64,000 nucleotides of DNA from NCBI RefSeq assembly GCF_030035675.1, contig NC_084483.1, forward strand, positions 6,033,501 to 6,097,500, given 5' to 3'. Below the pieces are notes generated by a model. It made no database searches, was not told where the DNA came from, and was given only the letters and a program-made list of their open reading frames with translations. A program made the translations under genes and the position numbers. Shown piece by piece: positions 32,544 to 42,547 of this stretch (position 1 is the stretch's first letter; each line of letters begins with the position of its first letter). The stretch is from Rhineura floridana. Its lineage: Eukaryota > Chordata > Lepidosauria > Squamata > Rhineuridae.

Positions 32544-33999
32544 ATTTATTTATTATTTCATTTATATCCCACCCTTCCTCCCAGGAGGACCCCAGGGCAG
32601 CAAACACAAGCACTAAAAACATTTTAAAACATAATAAAAACAGACTTTAAAATACATTAAAAGAAAACATCTTTAAAAACATTTTTTTAAAAAAAAAAGC
32701 TTTCAAAACATTTTTTTTTTAAAAAAAGAAGATTTAAAAACAAATTAAAAAGCAATTCCAACACAGATGCAGACTGGGATAAAGTCTCAACTTAGAAGAC
32801 TTGTTGAAAGAGGAAGGTCTGAAAAGATAACAGAGATGGCACCTGTCCAATATTTAAGAGGAGGGAATTCCTAAGGGTAGGTGCCGCCACACTAAATGTC
32901 AGTTTCCTATGTTGTGCAGAATGGACCTCCTGATAAGATGGTATCTGCAGAGGCCATCACCTGCAGAGCGCAGTGATCGACTGGGTATATAAAAGATAAG
33001 ATGGTCTTTCAGGTATCCTGGCCATTAGCTGTATAGGACTTTGTACACCAAAACTAGAACCTTGAACTTGGCCCAGAAGCAAAAGTGCAGCCAGTGCAAT
33101 TCTTTCAGCAGCGGGGTGACATGTTGGCGATACTCTGCCCCAGTGAGAAGTCTCACTGCCACATTTTGCACCAGCTACAGCTTCTGGACAAACCTCAAGG
33201 GCAGCCCCACATAGATTGCATTACAGTAATCCAACCTGGAGGTTACCAGTGCGTGGACAACAGTGGTCAGGCTATCCCTGTCCAGAAATGGCCACAGTTG
33301 TCTTACCAGCCATAGCTGGTAAAAGGCACTCCTAGCCACTGAGGTCACCTGGGCGTCTAGTGACAAAGATGGATCCACAAGCACCCCTAGACTACAGACT
33401 TGCACTTTCAGAGGGAGTACAACCCCATCCAAAGCAGGCAACTGACCAATTATCTGAACTTGGGAGCCACCAACCCACAGCACCTCTGTCTTGCTACGAT
33501 TCAGAGTCAGTTTATTGGCCCTCATCCAGGCCACCACCGAGTCCAGGCAGTGGTCCAGGTCTTGTACAGCCTCTCCCGCTTCAGATGTTCCAGAGAAATA
33601 GAGCTTGGCATCATCAGTGTACTGCTGACACCTCACGCCAAGTCTCCTGATGACTTCTCCCAAGGGCTTCATATAGATGTTAAACAGCATGGGGGACAAG
33701 ATGGTACTCTGCGGCACCCCACAGCACAATTCCCAGGGGACCAAAAGACAATCACCCAATGCTATTCTCTGAAAATGACCTTGGCGATAGGATCAGAACC
33801 ATGAAACAGTGCCTCCAATACCCATCTCACCAAGTCGGCCCAGAAGGATACCATGGTTAATGGTACCAAAAGCCGTTGAGAGAACAAGTAAGAGTAACAG
33901 GGTTGCCCCCCCATCCTTCCCCTAATAAAGGTCATCCATCAGGGTGACCAAGGCTGATTCAGTCCCATAACCAGGCCTGAACCCAGACTGGAATGGGTC
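32544..33999 (-). mobile_element. L2-like LINE inserted in BovB
   Basis: The 3' microsatellite (TTTA)n and tail (atcccacccttcctcccagg) are at 32544, the A-rich 3' UTR runs to about 32830, and coding remnants lie at 32830-33990 on the minus strand. It is 5'-truncated in the RT domain. The tail matches the L2 subfamily at 9340-9639. Because it sits inside the BovB linker, it is younger than the BovB insertion. Confidence 0.88.
33175..33759 (-). pseudogene. L2-like RT/thumb fragment
   Basis: A 194-residue open frame: [20 protein letters not shown], the catalytic box as YTDDAKLYFS (usual [10 protein letters not shown]), LNRSKTEVLWVG, SLGVLVDPSLSL, and [19 protein letters not shown]. Both palm aspartates are present. 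The tail of the C-terminal block lies in other frames, so the copy is decayed. Confidence 0.85.
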
Positions 34000-34003
34000 A
34001 AGA

Positions 34004-34130
34004 TAATTTATTTGTTTATTTATTTATTGCATTTGTATACCGCCCCATAGCCGAAGATCTCTGGGTGGTTTACAACAATTAAAAACATTAAAAACAAATA
34101 TACTAATTTAAAAACACATTTTTTAAAAAG
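34004..34130 (-). mobile_element. Second L2-like LINE 3' tail, minus strand
   Basis: A (TTTA)n stretch, then gtataccgccccatagccgaag...ctctgggtggttta and an A-rich UTR. It lies at the 5' edge of the L2 copy above. Its tail hairpin differs (the subfamily of 29672), so it is a separate insertion. Confidence 0.8.
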
Positions 34131-34276
34131 ATAGTCTGTTTCATCCAAGAGTACTAGCATGAAATATGGAAAATAAAACAATGGCCCACAGACTGAAAGC
34201 CTTCAATATATATCCAAATCCCAGGGAATAAAGTAATTATCAAGCTATTGCCTTAATATCCCATGCAAGTAAAGTA

Positions 34277-34741
34277 ATGCTCAAGATTCTACAACAAAGG
34301 CTCTTACCATATATGGAGCGAGAAATGCCAGACGTCCAAGCTGGATTTAGAAAGGGAAGAGGTACCAGAGATCATATTGCAAACATAGATTGGATAATGG
34401 AACAGACCAAGGAATTTCAGAAGAAAATCACCCTGTGCTTTATAGCTGACAGCAAAGCCTTTGATTGTGTAGATTATGAAAAACTATGGAATGCTTTAAA
34501 AGAAATGCGGGTGCCACAGCATCTGATTGTCCTGATTAGCAACCTATACTCTGCACAAGAGGCTACTGTAAGGACAGAATATGGAGAAACCAATTGGTTC
34601 CCCATCGGAAAGGGTGTGAGACAGGAGTGTATTTTATCACCCTATTTGTTTAATCTATACACAGAACATATCATACGGAAAGTGGGATTGGACCAAGATG
34701 AAGGAGGTGTGAGAATTGGAGGGGAAAATATCAATAATTGA
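34277..34741 (+). pseudogene. BovB reverse transcriptase fragment
   Basis: An open 154-residue stretch with MLKILQQRLLPYMEREMPD, ADSKAFDCVDYEKLW (first catalytic aspartate kept), GKGVRQECILSPYLFNLY and EGGVRIGGENINN. A stop falls just before RYADDTILL, so the frame closes before the second catalytic box. It is not functional. Compared with the minus-strand copy at 4909-7530 it keeps the AFDCVDYEKLW block. Confidence 0.88.
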
Positions 34742-34887
34742 AGATATGCAGATGATACCATACTACTAGCAGAAACCAGTAATGATTTGAAACGAATGCT
34801 GATGAAAGTTAAGGAGGAAAGCACAAAAGCAGGACTGCAGCTGGACATCAAAAAGACCAAGAAAATGACTACAGAAGATTTATGTAA

Positions 34888-34945
34888 TTTCACAGAATAG
34901 TAGAGTTGGAAGGGGCCTATAAGGCCATCAAGTCCAATCCCAAAC
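34888..34945 (-). mobile_element. Short CR1-type 3' end inside BovB
   Basis: It has cagaatagtagagttggaagg and tcaagtccaatcc, the reversed 3' UTR word common to avian/reptile CR1 elements. It interrupts the BovB sequence between gatttatgtaattt and ctttaaagctgacaatgagg, which are contiguous in the copy at 5540. It is about 58 bp. Confidence 0.75.
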
Positions 34946-35439
34946 TTTAAAGCTGACAATGAGGACATTGAACTTGTCAAGGATTATCAATAACTTGGCC
35001 CTGTCATTAACCAAAATGGAGACAATAGTCAAGAAATCAGAAGAAAGCTAAGACTGGGGAGGGCAGCTATGAGAGAACTAGAAAGGTTCCTCAAATGCAA
35101 AGATGTATCACTGTACAGTAAAGTCAGGATTATTCAATCCATGGTATTCCCGATCTCTATGTATGGATGTGAAAATTGGACAGTGAAAAAGAAATAAGAG
35201 AAAAATAAACTCATTTGAAATGTGCTGTTGGAGGAGACCTTCGCGCAAACCATGGACTGCAAAAAAGACAAATAATTGGGTGTTAGAACAAATTAAACAG
35301 AACTATCACTAGAAGCTAAAATGATGAAACTGAAGTTATCATACTTTGGACACACAATGAGATGATTCACTAGAAAAGACAATAATGCTGGGAAAAACAG
35401 AAGGGAGTAGAAAAAGAGGAAGACTAAACAATGCCGTCT

Positions 35440-35646
35440 CCCTCGTACCTTACCAGGATGCAGCTTGGTGCTTTCGTCTGCGCCGGGCTACTGCCGCCGC
35501 TGCCGCCGCCGTCACACCGAGCCGGGCTGGAGCTTGGATTGGGGCTGTGGCCTTTCGGCGGGTCTGATGCCGCGGCCTGTCCCTGGGAGCACCATGCTGT
35601 TGCGATGATCTTTCGGTGAATGCTGAGGGCGGGGGAGTGTCATGAG
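35440..35646. promoter_or_regulatory. CpG-rich island of unknown origin
   Basis: About 200 bp with many CpG dinucleotides and (CCG)n runs (gctgccgccgccgtcac), in a window otherwise poor in CpG. On the minus strand a GGCGGC-rich stretch leads to tgcatcctg|gtaagg, a good 5' splice-donor match with the exon edge at 35454, as in a GC-rich first exon. On the plus strand a 62-residue frame starts MPSPSYLTRMQLGAF but has no known domain. It lies exactly between the truncated BovB and repeat X. It could be a real promoter/first exon, a captured gene piece, or an unrecognised repeat. Confidence 0.35.
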
Positions 35647-35845
35647 AATGGACATGAGAAGTGTCTCAGTTTGCACAAGATAAAACAGTGGGACGTGAAA
35701 TATATTCTAGCAAAATTCTAGGTGTGCTCTATGTTTTTAATTGACCATGCCCACCTTTCCTTAAGTGGAGTGGTTGAAGCATAGCAGGCTGAAAACATGC
35801 TTTTTGGGCAGGCCAAGTTTGTTTTTTCGAACAGCTAGAATCATT
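35647..35845 (+). repeat. Repeat family X, copy B, left part
   Basis: atgagaagtgtctca, tgcacaagataaaacagtgg and ctaggtgtgctctatg are shared with 40157-40340. The copy is interrupted here by the CR1 and resumes at 38931 with taagtagcaacatattg. Confidence 0.75.
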
Positions 35846-36084
35846 AAGAACATAAGAACATAAGAAGAGCCTGCTGGATCAGGCCAGTGGCCCATCTAGT
35901 CCAGCATCCTGTTCTCACAGTGGCCAACCAGGTGCCTGGGGGAAGCCCGCAAGCAGGACCCGAGTGCCAGAACACTCTCCCCTCCTGAGGCTTCCGGCAA
36001 CTGGTTTTCAGAAGCATGCTGCCTCTGACTAGGGTGGCACAGCACAGCCATCATGGCTAGTAGCCATTGATAGCCCTGTCCTCC

Positions 36085-36428
36085 TTCGACATGTTTATTT
36101 GGAGAAAAATTGATAGATATATTTCTTAAAGAATTGAAACCTCTCTTTGACTTTTTGTGGAAAGAATAAAGTAATGTTTATGAGATTTGATGATTAATTA
36201 AGATAACTACTGGAGGAAAGTGATTTTATAATATAATTTAAGAGACAGGATTGTTATATATTGTAGACCTACAACTGATTTGATCTGCGACAAATGGGAT
36301 GTCAACATTTTATTTTTTTGTTTAATCATTTTTGTTTTGTTTTGTTTTTTGTCTTTGAATGTTTTATGATTTTGTTTTGTATGTTTTATGAAAATTTGAA
36401 TAAAAATTATTGTAAAAAAAAAAAAAAA
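36085..36428 (+). mobile_element. L1 LINE 3' end with poly-A and target duplication
   Basis: It is flanked by a perfect 16-bp duplication gatagccctgtcctcc (36069-36084 and 36429-36444) and ends in gaataaaaattattgt followed by A13. The left part encodes the end of ORF2 (..LKPLFDFLWKE-stop in the plus frame near 36130-36170), followed by a T-rich 3' UTR. It is classical L1 target-primed integration, severely 5'-truncated, into the CR1 above. Confidence 0.9.
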
Positions 36429-38930
36429 GATAGCCCTGTCCTCCATGAATTTGTCTAATCTTCTTTTAAAGCCATCCAAGCTGGTGGCCATTACTGCATC
36501 TTGTGGGAGCAAATTCCATAGTTTAACTATGCGCTGAGTAAAGAAGTACTTCCTTTTGTCTGTCCTGAATCTTCCAACATTCAGCTTCTTTGAATGTCCA
36601 CGAGTTCTAGTATTATGAGAGAGGGAGAAGAACTTTCCTCTATCCACTTTCTCAATGCCATGCATAATTTTATACACTTCTATCATGTCTCCTCTGACCC
36701 GCCTTTTCTCTAAACTAAAAAGCCCCAAATGCTGCAACCTTTCCTCGTAAGGGAGTCGCTCCATCCCCTTGATCATTCTGGTTGCCCTCTTCTGAACCTT
36801 TTCCAACTCTATAATATCCTTTTTGAGATGAGGCGACCAGAACTGTACACAGTATTCCAAATGCGGCCGCACCATAGATTTATACAACGGCATTATGATA
36901 TCGGCTGTTTTATTTTCAATACCTTTCCTAATTATCGCTAGCATGGAATTTGCCTTTTTCACAGCTGCCTCACACTGGGTCGACATTTTCATCGTGCTGT
37001 CCACTACAACCCCGAGGTCTCTCTCCTGGTCGGTCACCGCCAGTTCAGACCCCATGAGCGTATATGTGAAATTCAGATTTTTTGCTCCAATATGCATAAT
37101 TTTACACTTGTTTATATTGAATTGCATTTGCCATTTTTCCGCCCATTCACTCAGTTTGGAGAGGTCTTTTTGGAGCTCTTCGCAATCCCTTTTTGTTTTA
37201 ACAACCCTGAACAATTTAGTGTCATCAGCAAACTTGGCCACTTCACTGCTCACTCCTAATTCTAGGTCATTAATGAACAAGTTGAAAAGTACAGGTCCCA
37301 ATACCGATCCTTGAGGGACTCCACTTTCTACAACCCTCCATTGGGAGAACTGTCCGTTTATTCCTACTCTCTGCTTTCTGCTTCTTAACCAATTTCTTAT
37401 CCACAAGAGGACCTCTCCTCTTATTCCATGACTGCTAAGCTTCCTCAGAAGCCTTTGGTGAGGTACCTTGTCAAACGCTTTTTGAAAGTCTAAGTACACT
37501 ATGTCCACTGGATCACCTCTATCTATATGCTTGTTGACACTCTCAAAGAATTCTAATAGGTTACTGAGACAGGACTTTCCCTTGCAGAAGCCATGCTGGC
37601 TCTGCTTCAGCAAGGCTTGTTCTTCTATGTGCTTAGTTAATCTAGCTTTAATAATACTTTCTACCAGTTTTCCAGGGACAGAAGTTAAGCTAACTGGCCT
37701 GTAATTTCCGGGATCCCCTCTGGATCCTTTTTTGAAGATTGGCGTTACATTTGCCACTTTCCAGTCCTCAGGCACGGAGGAGGACCCAAGGGACAAGTTA
37801 CATATTTTAGTTAGCAGATCAGCAATTTCACCTTTGAGTTCTTTGAGAACTCTCGGGTGGATGCCATCCGGGCCCGGTGATTTGTCAGTTTTTATATTGT
37901 CCATTAAGCTTAGAACTTCCTCTCTCGTTACCACTATTTGTCTCAGTTCCTCAGAATCCCTTCCTGCAAATGTTAGTTCAGGTTCAGGGATCTGCCCTAT
38001 ACCTTCCACTGTGAAGACAGATGCAAAGAATTCATTTAGCTTCTCTGCAATCTCCTTATCGTTCTTTAGTACACCTTTGACTCCCTTATCATCCAAGGGT
38101 CCAATTGTCTCCCTAGATGGTCTCCTGCTTTGAATGTATTTATAGAATTTTTTGTTGTTGGTTTTTATGTTCTTAGCAATGTGCTCCTCAAATTCTTTTT
38201 TAGCATCCCTTATTGTCTTCTTGCATTTCTTTTGCCAGAGTTTGTGTTCTTTTTTATTTTCTTCATTCGGACAAGACTTCCATTTTCTGAAGGAAGACTT
38301 TTTGCCTCTAAGAGCTTCCTTAACTTTGCTCGTTAACCATGCTGGCATCTTCTTGGCCCTGGCGGTACCTTTTCTGATCTGTGGTATGCACTCCAGTTGA
38401 GCTTCTAATATAGTGTTTTTAAACAACTTCCAAGCATTTTCGAGTGATGTGACCCTCTGGACTTTGTTTTTCAGCTTTCTTTTTACCAATCCCCTCATTT
38501 TTGTGACGTTTCCTCTTTTGAAGTCAAATGTGACCGTGTTGGATTTTCTTGGCAATTGGCCAGTTACATGTATGTTTAATTTAATAGCACTGTGGTCACT
38601 GCTCCCAATTGGTTCAACAACACTTACATCTTGCACCAGGTCCCGGTCCCCACTGAGGATTAAGTCCAGGGTTGCTGTCCCTCTGGTTGGTTCCATGACC
38701 AACTGGTCTAGGGAATAGTCATTTAGAATATCTAGAAACTTTGCTTCTTTGTCATGACTGGAACACATATGCAGCCAGTCTATGTCCGGGTAGTTGAAGT
38801 CACCCATTACTACCACATTTCCTAGTTTGGATGCTTCCTCAATTTCATATCTCATCTCAAGGTCTCCCTGAGCATTTTGATCAGGGGGACGATAGATTGT
38901 TCCCAGTATTAAGTCCCTCCTGCGGCATTG
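36429..38930 (-). CDS. CR1 ORF2 remnant: partial endonuclease plus full reverse transcriptase, open frame
   Basis: About 830 CR1 residues are open. The partial endonuclease has GTIYRPPDQNAQ, VVMGDFNYPDIDW and the catalytic SSDHSAI. The reverse transcriptase has TDKSPGPDGIHPRVLK, NYRPVSLTS, VYLDFQKAFDKVPH (first aspartate), [14 protein letters not shown] and the catalytic FADDTKLF. The CR1 C-terminal block follows (RTRGHSKKLNV, FFTQRIVKLWNLLP), ending FMEDRAI. The natural end NGY-stop is displaced by the L1 insertion, so the frame runs on through L1 poly-T to 36207. Upstream, the frame continues to a chance ATG at 39248 in repeat X. Full-length ORF2 would have about 100 more N-terminal residues. 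It has no CR1 promoter and is unlikely to be expressed as an active protein. Confidence 0.9.
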
Positions 38931-39358
38931 CTTAAGTAGCAACATATTGTAATCAGTGTAGATTGTCTGTAGAAACATTAATAACACAGGAAAGAAGCAA
39001 AGTAAGAAGAACACCAGCAAACATACACAAATATAATCTTTGGAGATACAGGTGTTGCCACCACTCACCATATGCTCAGAGGCACATGTTCCCAAATTCT
39101 TGCAAGCTACACAGCAAGTGGATTGGACTGTGAAAGACCAACCCAAATTATGTTTGCATTTTGTCAAATTTGTAGGGCAGTACAATATCTCAGAGAAGAA
39201 AGAGGTCAGGTCTCCTGCTCCCCTGGTGCATTCACTATAGCTGCCCAATTTCCCTGCTTTTTAAAGTTTGATAGAAATATCTGTTGGCTATAGGTACATT
39301 CTTAAACCACAAGTCTTTTTTTCCCTATTAGTGATTTCTCTGCTTTTTAATCCGGGAG
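38931..39358 (+). repeat. Repeat family X, copy B, right part
   Basis: It continues copy B after the CR1: aagtagcaacatattgtaat, aacacaggaaagaagcaa, ctcaccatatgctcagaggc, tgcaagctacacagcaagtg, tttgatagaaatatctgttg. It passes into the octamer core at about 39360. Confidence 0.75.
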
Positions 39359-39359
39359 G

Positions 39360-39600
39360 TAAGAGATGGGATCCTGTGCAAGTTTGCTGAGAATGGATTG
39401 ATCATTTGCATGCTTATTGAGTTCAGTGGGATTTACTCCCCTGAAATCATGCTTAGGATAGGGGAAACTGACCACAGGGGATGGGGAGGGGGGAGGAGGA
39501 GGGAGGGGGAAATGCAGAGAGGAGGACTGGGATGGGAGCAGGCTGGATGAGGAGTGGAGAAGAACAGGTTTTATCATTTGCATGTTACTGAATTCAGTGT
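39360..39600. repeat. Octamer-core/polypurine array, reversed partial copy
   Basis: Core reversed: gatcatttgcatgcttattg, gtgggatttactcccctg and catgcttagg, then about 80 bp of G/A-rich DNA (the polypyrimidine reversed), then a second truncated core (ttatcatttgcatg). ATTTGCAT is at 39404 and 39576. It is cut off at 39600 by a BovB fragment. Confidence 0.75.
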
Positions 39601-39631
39601 GTGCTCACACACCTATTTGTATATACTTGGA

Positions 39632-40010
39632 AGTTTTGTTGTTGTTATATGCCTTCAAGTCAATTACCCTATGAATCAGCGACCTCCAAGAGCATCTGTC
39701 ATGAACCACCCTGTTCAAATCTTGTAAGTTCAGGTCTGTGGCTTCCTTTATGGAACCAATCCATCTCTTGTTCGGTCTTCCTCTTTTTCCACCTCCTCCT
39801 GTTTTTCCCAGCATTATTGTCTTTTCTAGTGAATCATGTCTTCTCATTATGTGTCCAAAGTATGATAACCTCAGTTTCATCATTTTAGCTTCTAGTGATA
39901 GTTCTGGTTTAATTTGTTCTAACACCCAATTATTTGTCTTTTTCGCAGTCCATGGTATGTGCAAAGCTCTCCTCCAACACCACATTTCAAATGAGTTGAT
40001 TTTTCTCACT
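39632..40010 (-). mobile_element. BovB 3' fragment, minus strand
   Basis: The 3' tail (gttgttgttatatgccttcaag) is at 39640, then C-terminal coding sequence on the minus strand (MRKINSFEMWCWRRALHIPW, LRLSYFGHIMRRHDSLEKTI, GKRGRPNKRWIGSIKEATDL). Its 134-residue frame is nearly clean, so this copy may be younger than the 4909-7530 one. It is 5'-truncated at about 40010. Confidence 0.9.
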
Positions 40011-40156
40011 TTCAGTGAACTTTTCTATAGTAAATATTTTCTTTTGCTTCTGTTTCTGTGAATATGTGTAGTACAGCAACACTTTGCAACATTAAGAAAA
40101 AACTCCAAAAACAATTGTGGAATAATGGCACTGACTATTCTGCAGAATAGTTTCCA

Positions 40157-40945
40157 ATGGAGATGAGAAGTGTCTCAATTTGCACAAGATAAAACAGTGG
40201 TAGGTGAAATATATTCTAGAAAAATTCTAGGTGTGCTCTATGTTTTTAATTAACCATACCCACCTTGTCTTAAATGATGTGGTTTAAACATAGCAGGCTG
40301 AAAATATGCATCCTCTTTTTCCCAACAGCTAGAGTCACTGCTGAAGTAGCAACATATTGTAATCCGTCTAACTTTACATCAAACTGCAGTTTCAGATTCA
40401 ACTGTTAATGCACCCAAAATAGAAATAGAACATAACCTCCAGTTTGAAACACAAAAGGCTGCCTTCACCATCATATGACACTGACAATAAAAAGGGTTTG
40501 AATTTAATAAACATAAATTTGACAGATTTCTACGATGGATAATGATAGAAATATAGTTTTCTAGGTTAGATGCTGTGTAGAAACAGTAGTAACACAGGAA
40601 AGAAGCAACATTAGAAGAACATTAACAAACATACAAAAATGTAATTCTCCATCTTTGGAGATGGCAGGTATTGCCCTCACTCACCATATGCTCAGAGGCA
40701 CATGTTACCAAATTCTTCCAAGCTACACAGGAAGTGGATTGGACTGTGGAAGACCAACTTAAATTGTGTTTACATTTTTACCAATTTGTAGGGCAGCACA
40801 ATATCTCAGCGAGGAGGTCAGGTCTCCTGCTCCCCTGGCACATTCACTATACAGCCCAGTTTCCCTGCTTTTTAAAGTTTGATAGAAATATCTGTTGGCT
40901 ATATGTATGTTCTTAAACCACAATGTTTTTTTGCCTATTAGTGAA
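40157..40945 (+). repeat. Repeat family X, copy C (uninterrupted)
   Basis: The most complete X copy, about 790 bp, from atgagaagtgtctca to cctattagtgaa. It gives the pre-insertion sequence used to map the CR1 in copy B (here agagtcactgctgaagtagcaac). It has no coding frame, terminal inverted repeats or poly-A. Its class is unknown. Confidence 0.75.
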
Positions 40946-41659
40946 TATATAATATAAACCACCAGAATATATGCAACATAATGATCTACCTTTTACAGGC
41001 TATTTGTACATTTGGAGAATGCTTCTTTTTGCCATCGTCTTAAGATATGTCCTCTAAACTAAGTCCAGGGAAATTGCAAAACATAATAGACAGTGCCTGT
41101 GCCTATAGGGAAAAGCCTGATTTGTAGCTTAGCTTTCCATGTTTTCTGAGGGCATGTCTTCTTCCACCTCAAAAAACTTCACTTGACTCTTCCAGTCCCC
41201 TCCCTTACATTTCTGTTTAATTTATTTCTCATCTCTGCTGCACCGGTATGGCACTTGCACTCCCTCACAAGCTGACAAGTCACAGTGTTTAAGTTAAATG
41301 TTTTCCTAAGCCATGCCCATGCAGCTGACATACCTTGCTTGGGGAAGGATTATGGTTCCTGCTTGCATGCTTCATGTGCACAGTTTTGCCATATTGCCAA
41401 GTGCTATGCCTTTTTGATATGTATCACCTATACAATGTGTCATACTTGTTCAGGGGCGGCGGGGGGGGGGAAGAGAGAGAGAGAGGTTTACAAGCTGCTG
41501 TCCTGGATTTTATCTTGTCCTTTAAATTGCAGTATGACTGCAGACTTTTAGCCATTGTTCTTAAGGCTTGACTTAGTGCTTATCCCATCATTTCTTCTGA
41601 TAGCTGAGCTTCTGATAGCTGAGGCACATATTTTTTTTGTCTGAAATAAAATATTAACA
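40946..41659. other. Unique sequence with a G run
   Basis: No gene recognised. A G-run and (GA)n stretch lies at about 41457-41486. Confidence 0.35.
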
Positions 41660-42545
41660 TGCATGCTGAGGCTGCTTCTGGTGCACTGGCTTGGGATTTC
41701 ATGGTAACCACAGGGCTGATTCAAGTTTTCATTTGTCCAATGGAAAGAGCAGGACATACTGTCAATATAGTCTTTGTCCCAAGTAGTGAGATGGATGGTC
41801 TGTCATGGTCAGACCACTCCCTGGTGAGGTTTGGGCTGATGGCAGCTGTTCCCCCAGGAGGGGAATGGTCCACCCCCCAAGACTAATAGGATCTGTGGGA
41901 TTTCTGAACGCTCTGGATGATTTCCCAGTTGATAGAGCAGGTAACCTGTCAACAACCTGCAAGATGTAATGGGCCATCAACATGATCACTCCTGAGGGCG
42001 CTCCCTGGTGGTGCTTCCTTGTATCCCAATGAAACAAGCCAGATGTTGGCTAGAGTGCAAATGGCATAAGAGTTGTGTGAAGCAGACCAACACAACTGGT
42101 GAGTGTAGTTAAGAAAACCTACTTTACTGCCTCTGTTGCATCCTCAAGTAGCTGTTCAGTGGAGCTCTTTAGAGTACCCACGTCAGTTAATAGCTGTAGA
42201 CAGTTCAGAGATTCACTGTAATCTTTTGCTAACAGTATGTCTGGATCCATCTTTCCTATTTGAGGCTCAGGTGGCCTCAGTAGCTTACCTGCTTTGCCAT
42301 TCCTGGATATGCTATGTCAGCTATGACCATTCCTGGATAGGGATAACTTGGCCACAGTGGTCAACATGCAATGGCTTCTATGTGGGGCTGCTCTTAACAT
42401 TGCTCCAGAGGCTGTAGTAATGTAAAATATAGCAGCTGGATTATTTAGTGGAGCAATCTACCACTACATTGTAATATTGCTGTTGAAGGATTTGCAGTGG
42501 CTGCTAATATGCCACTGGACTTAGGACCAGGTTACCTGAGATACC
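41660..42545 (+). mobile_element. L2-like LINE, internally deleted
   Basis: The endonuclease end is at 41660-41885 (GHTVNIVFV, SWSDHSLVRFGL, matching the SDH motif). The linker follows to about 42130. The copy then jumps past the palm to the region after the YADD box (42200-42420, SFLFEAQVASVA, FYVGLLLTLLQRL) and stops at about 42545, where a CR1 tail begins. It has many stops and is old. Confidence 0.75.
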
Positions 42546-42547
42546 AC

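Larger units (their letters stand above)
32100..35432 (+). mobile_element. RTE-BovB LINE, fragmented by three younger insertions
   Basis: The linker after the endonuclease (32160-32543) includes EEPEILEYEVEAALKIFGRN. It is interrupted by LINE tails at 32544-34130 and resumes at about 34165 with the reverse transcriptase (QAGFRKGRGTRDH, VRQECILSPYLFNLYTE, RYADDTILL). It is interrupted again at 34888-34945 and continues with the C-terminal part (FGHT..., LGKTEGSRKRGRLN) to about 35432. The last 120 bp of the BovB 3' end, present at 4909-5030, are missing and replaced by a CpG-rich sequence. The 5' third is absent. Confidence 0.9.
35846..38930 (-). mobile_element. CR1 LINE, 5'-truncated, inserted in repeat X
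   Basis: The 3' end has two to three (aacataag) units at 35846-35866 and the cctgctggatcaggccagtggcccatctag UTR. Coding sequence fills 36445-38930 on the minus strand. An L1 tail interrupts it at 36085-36428. Comparison with the unbroken X copy at 40157-40945 fixes both CR1 borders. ORF1 and the start of the endonuclease are missing. It is the youngest large LINE in the window, judged by its uninterrupted frame. Confidence 0.92.

Noticed and set aside
34277-34741. Functional reverse transcriptase gene
   Set aside because: The frame closes just before the YADD box, and the BovB lacks its 5' part and 3' end.
36207-39248. A single host gene of 1013 codons
   Set aside because: The sequence is CR1 reverse transcriptase with repeat X on one side and reversed L1 poly-A on the other; there is no host domain.
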